NCBI GenBank assembly: GCA_020847355.1
Contig: JADLCG010000029.1
Location: 1-9,322, forward strand
Direction of reading: 5' to 3'
DNA from: Anaerolineales bacterium
Lineage (GTDB): Bacteria; Chloroflexota; Anaerolineae; Anaerolineales; Villigracilaceae
Length of the DNA: 9,322 nucleotides
Part shown: positions 1-5,689 of the stretch, piece by piece
Numbering within the stretch: the stretch's first letter is position 1
How the letters are laid out: each line of letters begins with the position of its first letter
The notes under the pieces: generated by a model
Told to the model about the DNA's origin: nothing
Databases searched by the model: none
The model's input: only the letters and a program-made list of their open reading frames with translations
Made by a program: the position numbers and the translations under genes

Positions 1-302
1 GTCGGGACTTTGAAACTGCTCTGGCTTCCTGTGACATTCTCCTCGCCCCGACCTGCCCCACCACCGCCTTCAAGCTCGGCGAAAAAACCAACGACCCGCT
101 CGAAATGTACCTCTCTGATATTTACGTTGTCGCTACAAATCCCGCAGGCGTTCCAGCCTTAGCGCTCCCCGCTGGATTTTCAAACAACCTGCCCGTCGGG
201 ATGCAACTCATCGGCAAACATTTAGATGAAGCCACTTTATTCCAAGTTGGCCATGCCTATCAGCAAGTCACTGATTGGCATAAGAAAACTCCCAAAATCT
301 AG
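1..302 (+). CDS. gatA: Glutamyl-tRNA(Gln)/aspartyl-tRNA(Asn) amidotransferase subunit A, C-terminal fragment
   Basis: The gene enters from the left edge; the reading frame begins at base 3 and gives 99 residues ending in TAG at 300-302. The visible part matches the C-terminal end of GatA: an APTCPTTAFKLGEK stretch, then DPLEMYLSDIYVV, NPAGVPALALPAGF and LPVGMQLIGK, closing with an HAYQQVTDWHKK tail. These are conserved in the amidase-signature family members that serve GatCAB. In that complex GatA hydrolyses glutamine (or asparagine) and supplies ammonia through a tunnel to GatB, converting Glu-tRNA(Gln) to Gln-tRNA(Gln) and/or Asp-tRNA(Asn) to Asn-tRNA(Asn) in the cytoplasm. The catalytic Ser-cisSer-Lys residues lie upstream of the window and cannot be checked. 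The adjacent gatB 78 nt downstream supports the call. No gatC is seen here; it may lie upstream or elsewhere. Confidence 0.95.
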   Translation, partial: RDFETALASCDILLAPTCPTTAFKLGEKTNDPLEMYLSDIYVVATNPAGVPALALPAGFSNNLPVGMQLIGKHLDEATLFQVGHAYQQVTDWHKKTPKI

Positions 303-341
303 GCGCTTAGGGATTGGGAATTAAGCGCCTAATTCCTAATT
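300..341 (+). repeat. Two overlapping, mutually exclusive hairpins between gatA and gatB
   Basis: A perfect 10-bp inverted repeat pairs TAGGCGCTTA (300-309, including the gatA stop codon) with TAAGCGCCTA (322-331). A second hairpin uses the right half of the first: ATTGGGAATTA (313-323) pairs with TAATTCCTAAT (330-340), with one G-T wobble, around the 6-nt loop AGCGCC. A further wobble pair at 312/341 extends it. The two cannot form together. No T-run follows, so neither is a classic intrinsic terminator. They lie 40 nt or more upstream of the gatB start and could affect transcript stability or gatA/gatB balance; that role is inference. Confidence 0.5.
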
Positions 342-380
342 ACCTTATCACCTTGTCTCTAACCTTCCAAAGGAAAGCCC

Positions 381-1823
381 ATGACTCAATACGAACCAGT
401 AATCGGACTTGAAATTCACGGCGAACTGCTGACAAACTCCAAAATGTTTTGCAGTTGTTCTGCTGATTATGGCTCTGCGCCTGAGCCGAATATCAACATC
501 TGCCCCACTTGCACGGGCTTGCCTGGAGCCATGCCTACTGCCAATAAAAAGGCAATTGAACTTTCGGCATTAGTTGGGTTGGCGTTAAATTGTTCCATCA
601 ACAAACATAATACATTCGCAAGAAAAAATTATTATTATCCCGATTTGCCCAAAGGCTATCAAATTTCTCAATACGAATTGCCGATTGCAGAAAAAGGCTG
701 GATGGATGTCAATGCCGATGGTGAGAATCAGCTTCGAGTGAGAGTGAGGCGCGTTCACATCGAAGAAGATACTGCGAAATTAAATCATGAAAAAAATTAC
801 GCGCTGGTTGATTTCAATCGCGCGGGCGTTCCGCTTTTGGAAATCGTCTCCGAGCCTGATATGCGCACCGTCGAAGCCGCGCTGGATTACGCCACAAAAA
901 TTCGCGCCATCTTGCGTTATCTCGGCGTGAACTCTGGCGATATGGAAAAAGGCGTTCTGCGTTTTGAGGCAAATATCTCCGTGCGCCCCGTTGGCAGTAG
1001 CGAGTTACGAAAAAGAACTGAGATAAAAAATCTAAATAGTTTTCGCGCGTTGGCGCGCGCTTCGCAATATGAAATTGAACGCCAAATAAAAATTTATGAA
1101 AGCGGCGGCGAAGTTCTGCAAGAAACATTGGGCTGGGATGATGCGCGCGGCGTGACAACTTCGCAACGCAGTAAAGAGGATGCGCATGATTATCGTTACT
1201 TCCCCGAACCCGATTTGCCTCCGCTGAAATTATCCGATGCGTGGATTGACGCGATTAAGATTCAACTGCCCGAATTGCCCGAAGCGAAAACATCACGCTT
1301 CATCTCGGACTTCGAGTTGACACCGTCTGAAGCGCGTTTACTTACCTCCGAGCTTTCGCTTGCTAACTACTTTGAAGAAGTGATAAGCCATGCCAAGAGT
1401 TCGCCAAAAATTATCAGCACATGGATTGCAGGCGAATTCATGCGTAACTTAAATGAATTAAATGTCGAAGCAGATTCTATTCCTGCAAAATCATTAGCGC
1501 AATTGATTGACATGGTGACCGACAAAACCATCAGCGGCAACGCGGGGAAAACTGTGCTGACAGAAATGTTCAAATCAGGCGGCGACCCTGCAGAAATTGT
1601 CAAACAGAAAAATCTGGCGCAAGTTTCGGATGAAAGTTTCATCCAAGAAGCCATCGCGAAAATTTTAGATGACAACCCATCCGAAATCGAAAAATATCAC
1701 GCAGGCAAAGAGACTTTATTGCAGTGGTTTGTCGGTCAGGTAGCCCGCGCCACCAAAGGCAAAGCCGATCCCGTGCTGACGAAAGAATTAATGCTGAAGG
1801 GGCTGGAAGAGCGAAGGAAGTAG
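381..1823 (+). CDS. gatB: Aspartyl/glutamyl-tRNA amidotransferase subunit B
   Basis: A complete GatB of 480 residues, the usual length. GatB binds the mischarged tRNA, phosphorylates the Glu or Asp side chain with ATP, and uses ammonia from GatA to form Gln- or Asn-tRNA. The N-terminal catalytic cradle shows VIGLEIHGELLT (7-18), the zinc-type cysteines C24, C26, C41 and C44, and YYYPDLPKGYQISQYE. It also has the family signature LVDFNRAGVPLLEI (142-155), TEIKNLNSFRAL, and KEDAHDYRYFPEPD (265-278). A helical tRNA-binding tail of the GatB/YqeY type covers roughly residues 330-478, with SGNAGK at 385-390 and VGQVARATKGKADP at 451-464. The ATG at 381 is preceded by AAAGGAAAG at a good ribosome-binding distance. 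It follows gatA on the same strand with a 78-nt gap, so co-transcription is likely unless the intervening hairpins reduce it. All expected motifs are intact. Confidence 0.98.
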   Translation: MTQYEPVIGLEIHGELLTNSKMFCSCSADYGSAPEPNINICPTCTGLPGAMPTANKKAIELSALVGLALNCSINKHNTFARKNYYYPDLPKGYQISQYELPIAEKGWMDVNADGENQLRVRVRRVHIEEDTAKLNHEKNYALVDFNRAGVPLLEIVSEPDMRTVEAALDYATKIRAILRYLGVNSGDMEKGVLRFEANISVRPVGSSELRKRTEIKNLNSFRALARASQYEIERQIKIYESGGEVLQETLGWDDARGVTTSQRSKEDAHDYRYFPEPDLPPLKLSDAWIDAIKIQLPELPEAKTSRFISDFELTPSEARLLTSELSLANYFEEVISHAKSSPKIISTWIAGEFMRNLNELNVEADSIPAKSLAQLIDMVTDKTISGNAGKTVLTEMFKSGGDPAEIVKQKNLAQVSDESFIQEAIAKILDDNPSEIEKYHAGKETLLQWFVGQVARATKGKADPVLTKELMLKGLEERRK

Positions 1824-1843
1824 ATTTATCCAAAGTTAGCGGT

Positions 1844-1872
1844 ATTTGATAGATTATGTAACCATTTGATAG
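1844..1872 (+). repeat. Pair of 9-bp direct repeats, ATTTGATAG
   Basis: ATTTGATAG occurs at 1844-1852 and again at 1864-1872, a 20-bp start-to-start spacing, about two helical turns. The pair lies 46-75 bp upstream of the small membrane-protein gene at 1919. The spacing would suit a dimeric regulator binding one DNA face, but the sequence is AT-rich and short, so chance is quite possible. Confidence 0.25.
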
Positions 1873-1905
1873 CCATAAATCAGTAAGATCGGGCAACACT
1901 ATTTC

Positions 1906-1912
1906 AAAGGAG
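1906..1912 (+). promoter_or_regulatory. Strong ribosome-binding site of the 56-residue ORF
   Basis: AAAGGAG ends 6 nt before the ATG at 1919. It is one of the strongest Shine-Dalgarno matches in the window and is the main reason to treat the short ORF as a translated gene. Confidence 0.7.
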
Positions 1913-1918
1913 AAAAAC

Positions 1919-2089
1919 ATGACTATCTTTTACATCCTGTTTGTTTTGCTCGCTCTCGCCATCGTCTTTGGGGTAACGTATAAAATCAAAGGGCTAAAAA
2001 TAGCCTTAGCAGTAACTGGCGCAGGCTTTGTCTGCCTCTTGGTTCTATACATAGGCATGGTCTATCTGATTACGGCTTCAATGGGTTGA
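1919..2089 (+). CDS. Small two-helix membrane protein of unknown function
   Basis: A 56-codon ORF starts at ATG 1919 and ends with TGA at 2087-2089. The start is fixed by AAAGGAG six bases upstream. The first helix runs from about residue 3 to 20 (MTIFYILFVLLALAIVFGV). A short basic loop TYKIKGLKI follows at about 20-28, then a second hydrophobic helix from about 29 to 51. The tail ends in ITASMG. The lysines in the loop predict a cytoplasmic loop with both termini outside, though for such a small protein the topology is uncertain. I recognise no family. It lies 95 nt after gatB on the same strand and could be co-transcribed or have its own promoter. A single Cys (C39) sits in the second helix. 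The alternative is a chance ORF, but the ribosome-binding site plus the clear hydrophobic hairpin argue for a real gene. Confidence 0.65.
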   Translation: MTIFYILFVLLALAIVFGVTYKIKGLKIALAVTGAGFVCLLVLYIGMVYLITASMG

Positions 2090-2324
2090 TCCTGATCGCA
2101 ACCGAAGAAGGCGCGAGCAAAGCCTGTCGCTTCACTCTGAATGGCAGGTGCCGCGCTTTCTTTCATAACTAAAACTTTTTCGTATCAGCGCGAAATAAAC
2201 GTCATTGTCTTGGCGATGCGTGATTTCGCACTCTTGCGTTAAAATACAACTACAGCAAAGATTGACTGCCTTGTCAGCAAGGGACAAACGTTAGATAACG
2301 GACAGCAAAAAAAAGCCCACAACC
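2090..2324. other. Intergenic region with no convincing gene
   Basis: The stretch between the small membrane-protein gene and the manA promoter region shows no recognisable gene. It has only small symmetries: GCGAAAT (2190-2196) with ATTTCGC (2223-2229), and CGTTA (2289-2293) with TAACG (2296-2300). A 34-codon minus-strand frame (2166 down to 2062) has no recognised homology and is not called. No tRNA or riboswitch architecture was recognised. Confidence 0.5.
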
Positions 2325-2351
2325 TTGACGCCTGATAAAATTATCTATACT
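2325..2351 (+). promoter_or_regulatory. Candidate manA promoter
   Basis: TTGACG (2325-2330) resembles a -35 box and TATACT (2346-2351) a -10 box. The spacer is 15 bp, shorter than the preferred 17, so strength is doubtful. Transcription would start near 2358, giving a leader of about 12 nt that still contains the GAGGT ribosome-binding site. If correct, the TTG at 2325 is part of the promoter and cannot be the start codon. Confidence 0.35.
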
Positions 2352-2360
2352 CAATTAAAC

Positions 2361-2365
2361 GAGGT
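2361..2365 (+). promoter_or_regulatory. Ribosome-binding site deciding the manA start
   Basis: GAGGT lies 4 nt before ATG 2370. No comparable site precedes the in-frame TTG at 2325, and the protein alignment-like core begins at SLDSFLKLEPAYRDYVWGG just after this ATG. This favours the shorter 314-residue product. Confidence 0.6.
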
Positions 2366-2369
2366 ATCT

Positions 2370-3314
2370 ATGTCTCTTGATTCATTTCTAAAACTTGAAC
2401 CTGCTTATCGCGATTATGTGTGGGGCGGAAATCGCCTGCGCCCGGGGAACTCCCCCACTGCCGAGGCTTGGGTTGTGTGGGAAAACGACATAATCAGTTC
2501 CGGCACGCAAGCGGGTAAAACTTTGGGCGAACTCGCCTCAACCTTTGGTGAAAAAATGCTCGGCAAAAGAACTGTTGCGCAGACCGGCACGCGCTTTCCG
2601 CTCTTGATCAAATTACTCGATTGCGCCCAGTGGCTCTCTTTGCAAGTTCATCCCAGCGATGAATTAGCCGTGCAATTAGAAGGGGCGAATCAATTTGGCA
2701 AAACTGAAGCTTGGCACATCTTGGAAGCAGAGCCCGGCGCGAAATTGATCTCCGGCTTAAAGCCGCACACCTCAGCCCAAGCGCTCGCGGCCTCAATTCA
2801 CGACGGCTCAATTATTGACCACGTTCAATATACGGAAGCGAAAAAAGGCGATACTTTCTTCATCTCCGCCGGGACGCTCCACGCTTTAGGACCCGGCCTA
2901 TTGATCTACGAAGTGCAACAAACTTCGGATTGGACTTATCGCGTTTACGATTGGGGCAGACCGCAAACCGAAACGCGCAAACTGCATATTGACAAATCCA
3001 TTCAAGCCGCGCGCGCCGAAGCCAGCGCCGCCACAATCGCCTTGCCAGTTCTAAAAGACGGCGCGCAAACTCCACTTGTGAGTTGCCCTTATTTCAGTTT
3101 AGAAATTCTTTCCGCTCAAAAAAACGTAATTGAACTGAACACTGCGCGAGAAGTTTTCCACGCAATTACGCTGATCTCCGGCAAAGCCTTCCTTCAAAAC
3201 GAGCGGCAAAAAATTGAACTTGAACCATTTCAAACCGCTTTGATACCGGCAGATACCGGCGACTATCAATTCATTCCCGTGGAAAATTGTCAGGCGTTGA
3301 AAGCCAGCCCGTAA
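2370..3314 (+). CDS. manA: Mannose-6-phosphate isomerase, type I (short form)
   Basis: This 314-residue cytoplasmic cupin enzyme interconverts mannose 6-phosphate and fructose 6-phosphate, linking glycolysis to GDP-mannose and glycan synthesis or to mannose use. An in-frame TTG 15 codons upstream is rejected because ATG 2370 has GAGGT in front and family-like sequence begins there. N-terminal LEPAYRDYVWGGNRL is typical. The zinc ligands of the family are visible: Q92 and H94 in LQVHPSDE, E113 in GKTEAWHIL, and H171 in GTLHALGPG. The catalytic arginine region YRVYDWGR is at 190-197. The C-terminal third forms the second, degenerate cupin half. The length fits the Bacillus-like short ManA/GmuF class rather than the ~390-residue enterobacterial type. 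It stands alone with its own likely promoter. A minus-strand membrane glycosyltransferase in the window could use mannose-derived donors, but nothing ties them directly. Confidence 0.95.
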   Translation: MSLDSFLKLEPAYRDYVWGGNRLRPGNSPTAEAWVVWENDIISSGTQAGKTLGELASTFGEKMLGKRTVAQTGTRFPLLIKLLDCAQWLSLQVHPSDELAVQLEGANQFGKTEAWHILEAEPGAKLISGLKPHTSAQALAASIHDGSIIDHVQYTEAKKGDTFFISAGTLHALGPGLLIYEVQQTSDWTYRVYDWGRPQTETRKLHIDKSIQAARAEASAATIALPVLKDGAQTPLVSCPYFSLEILSAQKNVIELNTAREVFHAITLISGKAFLQNERQKIELEPFQTALIPADTGDYQFIPVENCQALKASP

Positions 3315-3345
3315 ACCGGATTCGCTTGGTAATAAGCAAAAACAT

Positions 3346-3385
3346 CCCGAAGGCTGGCGCGCATTTGTCAAAAAAGCCTTCAGGG
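3346..3385 (+). terminator. Possible weak terminator hairpin after manA
   Basis: CCCGAAGGCT (3346-3355) pairs with AGCCTTC-A-GGG (3375-3385) as a 10-bp stem with one bulged A at 3382 and a 19-nt loop. What follows (CGATTATTTC) is only partly T-rich. Position 31 nt after the manA stop fits a terminator, but the long loop and weak tract make it tentative. Confidence 0.35.
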
Positions 3386-3395
3386 CGATTATTTC

Positions 3396-3510
3396 TAAGT
3401 AGTCGATCGTAAGTATTTAGAAAACCAATCCCTGCTCAAGCCGCCGTCCTCGGCGGCGGGGACGCCGCCTTGAGCGATGGTTTGTAAACTTTATTTCGAC
3501 CGACTACTTA
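3396..3510. mobile_element. Nested palindromic, MITE-like element of ~115 bp
   Basis: The ends TAAGTAGTCGATCG (3396-3409) and, on the other strand, TAAGTAGTCGGTCG (3510 back to 3497) match at 13 of 14 positions. Inside them AAACCA (3422-3427) faces TGGTTT (3478-3483), and GCTCAAG (3434-3440) faces CTTGAGC (3469-3475). The core continues pairing to a GGCGGC apex (3452-3457) with two C-C mismatches, and that apex can instead pair with GCCGCC on either side (3440-3445 or 3464-3469). There is no coding capacity. Terminal TA on both sides would fit a non-autonomous element using the TA target of IS630/Tc1-type transposases; this is inference, since an inverted repeat ending in TA looks the same without insertion. 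Alternatives are a REP-like repeat or a structured RNA. It lies between manA and the antiporter gene, 79 bp upstream of the latter. Confidence 0.5.
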
Positions 3511-3589
3511 ATAACGCTATGATTTATCTTTATGGTTACAATCAACTCCAAACAAACGCGCATTTGATTAAATAGAATCTGGAGGAAAT

Positions 3590-5611
3590 ATGCATGAAGT
3601 CACCCTGTTGATTAATATCGTCATGGCGTTAGGGATCGCCTTCATCGGCGGAATCGTGGCGCGCAAAATCGGTCTGCCAACCATCGTTGGCTATTTATTA
3701 GCGGGGATCGTGATCGGGCCCTTCACGCCCGGCTTTGTCGGCGATACGGAAACGATCAGTCAACTAGCAGAGTTGGGCGTCATTTTTTTGATGTTCGGCG
3801 TGGGTTTACACTTCTCAATTGAAGATCTCTGGAAAGTAAAAAACATTGCGCTCCCCGGCGCATTAGGTCGCATGGCGCTGACAGTCCTTCTGGGATTTGG
3901 CTTCGGTCAATGGGCCGGCTGGACGGTCACCTCCAGCATTGTGGTCGGCTTAGCAATTTCAGTCGCCAGCACTGTGGTTCTGCTCAGAAACCTGACCGAT
4001 AGCGGCTTAGCCAATTCATCGCACGGGAAAGCCGCCATCGGCTGGGTCATCGTCGAAGATCTCGCCACCGTTTTGATACTAGTGCTTTTACCCACGCTGG
4101 CAAATCGCTCGGGCGGCTTCAACCTACTTGAATTATTTTTCACCTTATTAAAAGCCGCCGCGTTTGTAATCAGCGCTTTTTTTCTCGGCAAAAAAATAAT
4201 CCCCTGGATTTTGATTCGCATCGCGCACACCCGTTCGCGCGAGCTTTTCATTTTAGCCGTGCTGGCAATCGCGCTTGGCATCGCGTTGAGCGCCGCCGAA
4301 CTCTTTGGCGTATCATTTGCCTTGGGCGCTTTTGTGGCGGGCGTAGTAGTCAACGAATCGCCTTTAAGCCATCAAGTTGCGGCAGATGTTCTGCCTTTTC
4401 AAGAAGCCTTTGCCGTGCTGTTCTTCGTTTCCATTGGCATGTTAGTCAACCCTGTTTATCTGCTCAATAATTACGCCATCATCTTTGCCTTTGCCATCCT
4501 CATTATTCTTGGCAAAGCCCTGACGGCGATCTTGCTGGGCTTCTTATTGCCCTGGTCTGGGCGCGCCACTTTAGTCCTGGCCGCATTTCTCAGTCAAATT
4601 GGAGAGTTCTCTTTCATCATGGGGCAGGAAGGTCTCAAGTTAGGTTTGATCGCGCAAGATCAATACGCTTTGATACTCGCCGGAGCGCTCCTCTCCATCA
4701 TCCTCAATCCAGTGATGATTCGCCTCATCGCCCCCGCTGAAAATTGGTTGCAAACCATGCCGCCGCTGTGGCGCCTGTTCAATCGTCACGCGCCGCACAT
4801 TCAAAAGCCGGAGCAAGCGCTTGCCGGGCATGTGGTCATTGTCGGTTACGGGCGGGTCGGTCATCATATTGTTAATTTGCTGGGGCAAATGTCCATTCCG
4901 CATCTGGTCATTGACGCAGATATTGAGCGCGTGGAAGAACTCAACGCGCGCCGCATCCCCACGCTCTACGGAGACGCGGCTAACTCAGAAGTTCTGACGC
5001 ACGCAAAGTTAGAGCAAGCCCGCGCGCTGGTGGTCGCCGGACCAAACGAATCCGCCAGCGAACTGATGGTAGCTACCGCAAAAAATTTAGCGCCCAACCT
5101 CCCGATCATTGCGCGCGCCACCACCGAAGAAGGCATTACGCAACTTTCCAAATTTGGCGCGCAAGACGTAATCCATCCAGAACTAGAAGGCGGTTTGGAA
5201 ATTGTGCGCCACACGCTCCTCGCCTTAGATTTTCCTCTGCCTGAAATCATCCGTTATATGGACGCCGTGCGAAGCGATCATTACGATCTGCAAATCAACA
5301 CTATTGAAGAACACCGCCTCTTACATGACCTGATTCATGCCGCCCACAATATAGAGATCACCTGGCTGACGCTTTCTTCAGAAAGCCCGCTCGTTGGGCA
5401 AAGCATCGCCGAAGCAAATTTACGCTCGCAAACCGGCGCATCCATCGTCGCCATTATGCGCAACCGCCAGATTATCGCAAACCCCAAATCGCACGCCATT
5501 TTTGAAGCGGACGATCGAATTAGCTTCATCGGCGACAAAGACCAAATCGAAGCAGTTAAAAGAGTCTTTTCACAAGCGCACTCCGCAGAAGGCGTGGATT
5601 GGGAAACCTAA
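3590..5611 (+). CDS. CPA2 monovalent cation:proton antiporter with RCK domains (YbaL/KefB-like)
   Basis: A 673-residue inner-membrane antiporter predicted to exchange K+ or Na+ for protons. Residues 1 to about 385 form the Na+/H+-exchanger domain with around 12 helices. LPTIVGYLLAGIVIGPFTPGFV, LAELGVIFLMFGVGLHFS and SVASTVVLLRNL closely resemble E. coli YbaL. E156-D157 in GWVIVEDLATV is the acidic pair expected at the ion site, unlike the QD of glutathione-gated KefB/KefC. After a linker, an RCK N-terminal (TrkA-N) Rossmann domain runs from about 411 to 535, with GYGRVG at 419-424 and the acidic ribose-binding D442, so NAD(H)-type nucleotide gating is likely. A TrkA-C domain spans about 588-662 (SPLVGQSIAEANL, ADDRISFIGD), which E. 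coli YbaL lacks. ATG 3590 follows GGAGG at 3581-3585; a -10-like TATGAT lies at 3518-3523 with only a poor -35. Ion specificity cannot be read from sequence. Confidence 0.93.
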   Translation: MHEVTLLINIVMALGIAFIGGIVARKIGLPTIVGYLLAGIVIGPFTPGFVGDTETISQLAELGVIFLMFGVGLHFSIEDLWKVKNIALPGALGRMALTVLLGFGFGQWAGWTVTSSIVVGLAISVASTVVLLRNLTDSGLANSSHGKAAIGWVIVEDLATVLILVLLPTLANRSGGFNLLELFFTLLKAAAFVISAFFLGKKIIPWILIRIAHTRSRELFILAVLAIALGIALSAAELFGVSFALGAFVAGVVVNESPLSHQVAADVLPFQEAFAVLFFVSIGMLVNPVYLLNNYAIIFAFAILIILGKALTAILLGFLLPWSGRATLVLAAFLSQIGEFSFIMGQEGLKLGLIAQDQYALILAGALLSIILNPVMIRLIAPAENWLQTMPPLWRLFNRHAPHIQKPEQALAGHVVIVGYGRVGHHIVNLLGQMSIPHLVIDADIERVEELNARRIPTLYGDAANSEVLTHAKLEQARALVVAGPNESASELMVATAKNLAPNLPIIARATTEEGITQLSKFGAQDVIHPELEGGLEIVRHTLLALDFPLPEIIRYMDAVRSDHYDLQINTIEEHRLLHDLIHAAHNIEITWLTLSSESPLVGQSIAEANLRSQTGASIVAIMRNRQIIANPKSHAIFEADDRISFIGDKDQIEAVKRVFSQAHSAEGVDWET

Positions 5612-5649
5612 CCCGAGTAGGAGATTTGTACTAGAAGCAGATTTATGCG

Positions 5650-5678
5650 TTGAATTCTCCATTCACTTACTGTATATT
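5650..5678 (+). promoter_or_regulatory. Candidate promoter of the histidine kinase gene
   Basis: TTGAAT (5650-5655) and TATATT (5673-5678) are separated by exactly 17 bp, a good housekeeping-sigma arrangement. The expected transcription start is near 5685-5686, leaving a leader of about 4-5 nt before ATG 5690. There is no Shine-Dalgarno sequence before that ATG, which agrees with near-leaderless translation. Confidence 0.5.
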
Positions 5679-5689
5679 TAGTTTTACTC

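Noticed and set aside
814..1158. 114-codon minus-strand frame inside gatB
   Set aside because: Arg-rich composition without domain features, lying wholly within conserved GatB coding sequence.
2062..2166. Minus-strand 34-codon ORF starting MKESAAPAIQSEATG in the gatB-manA spacer
   Set aside because: No ribosome-binding site and no recognised family; it overlaps the end of the better supported small membrane-protein gene. A remnant of a decayed gene remains possible.
3434..3475. GC-rich hairpin as a simple intrinsic terminator of manA
   Set aside because: It lacks a following T-run and is embedded in larger symmetric repeats, so a repeat element explains it better.
3907..4353. 148-codon minus-strand frame inside the antiporter gene
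   Set aside because: Antisense of conserved transmembrane segments; low-complexity Lys/Ala/Thr/Ser composition and no start signals.
5394..5681. Plus-strand frame overlapping the antiporter 3' end and kinase promoter
   Set aside because: Out of frame with conserved TrkA-C coding; composition is not protein-like and no ribosome-binding site is evident.
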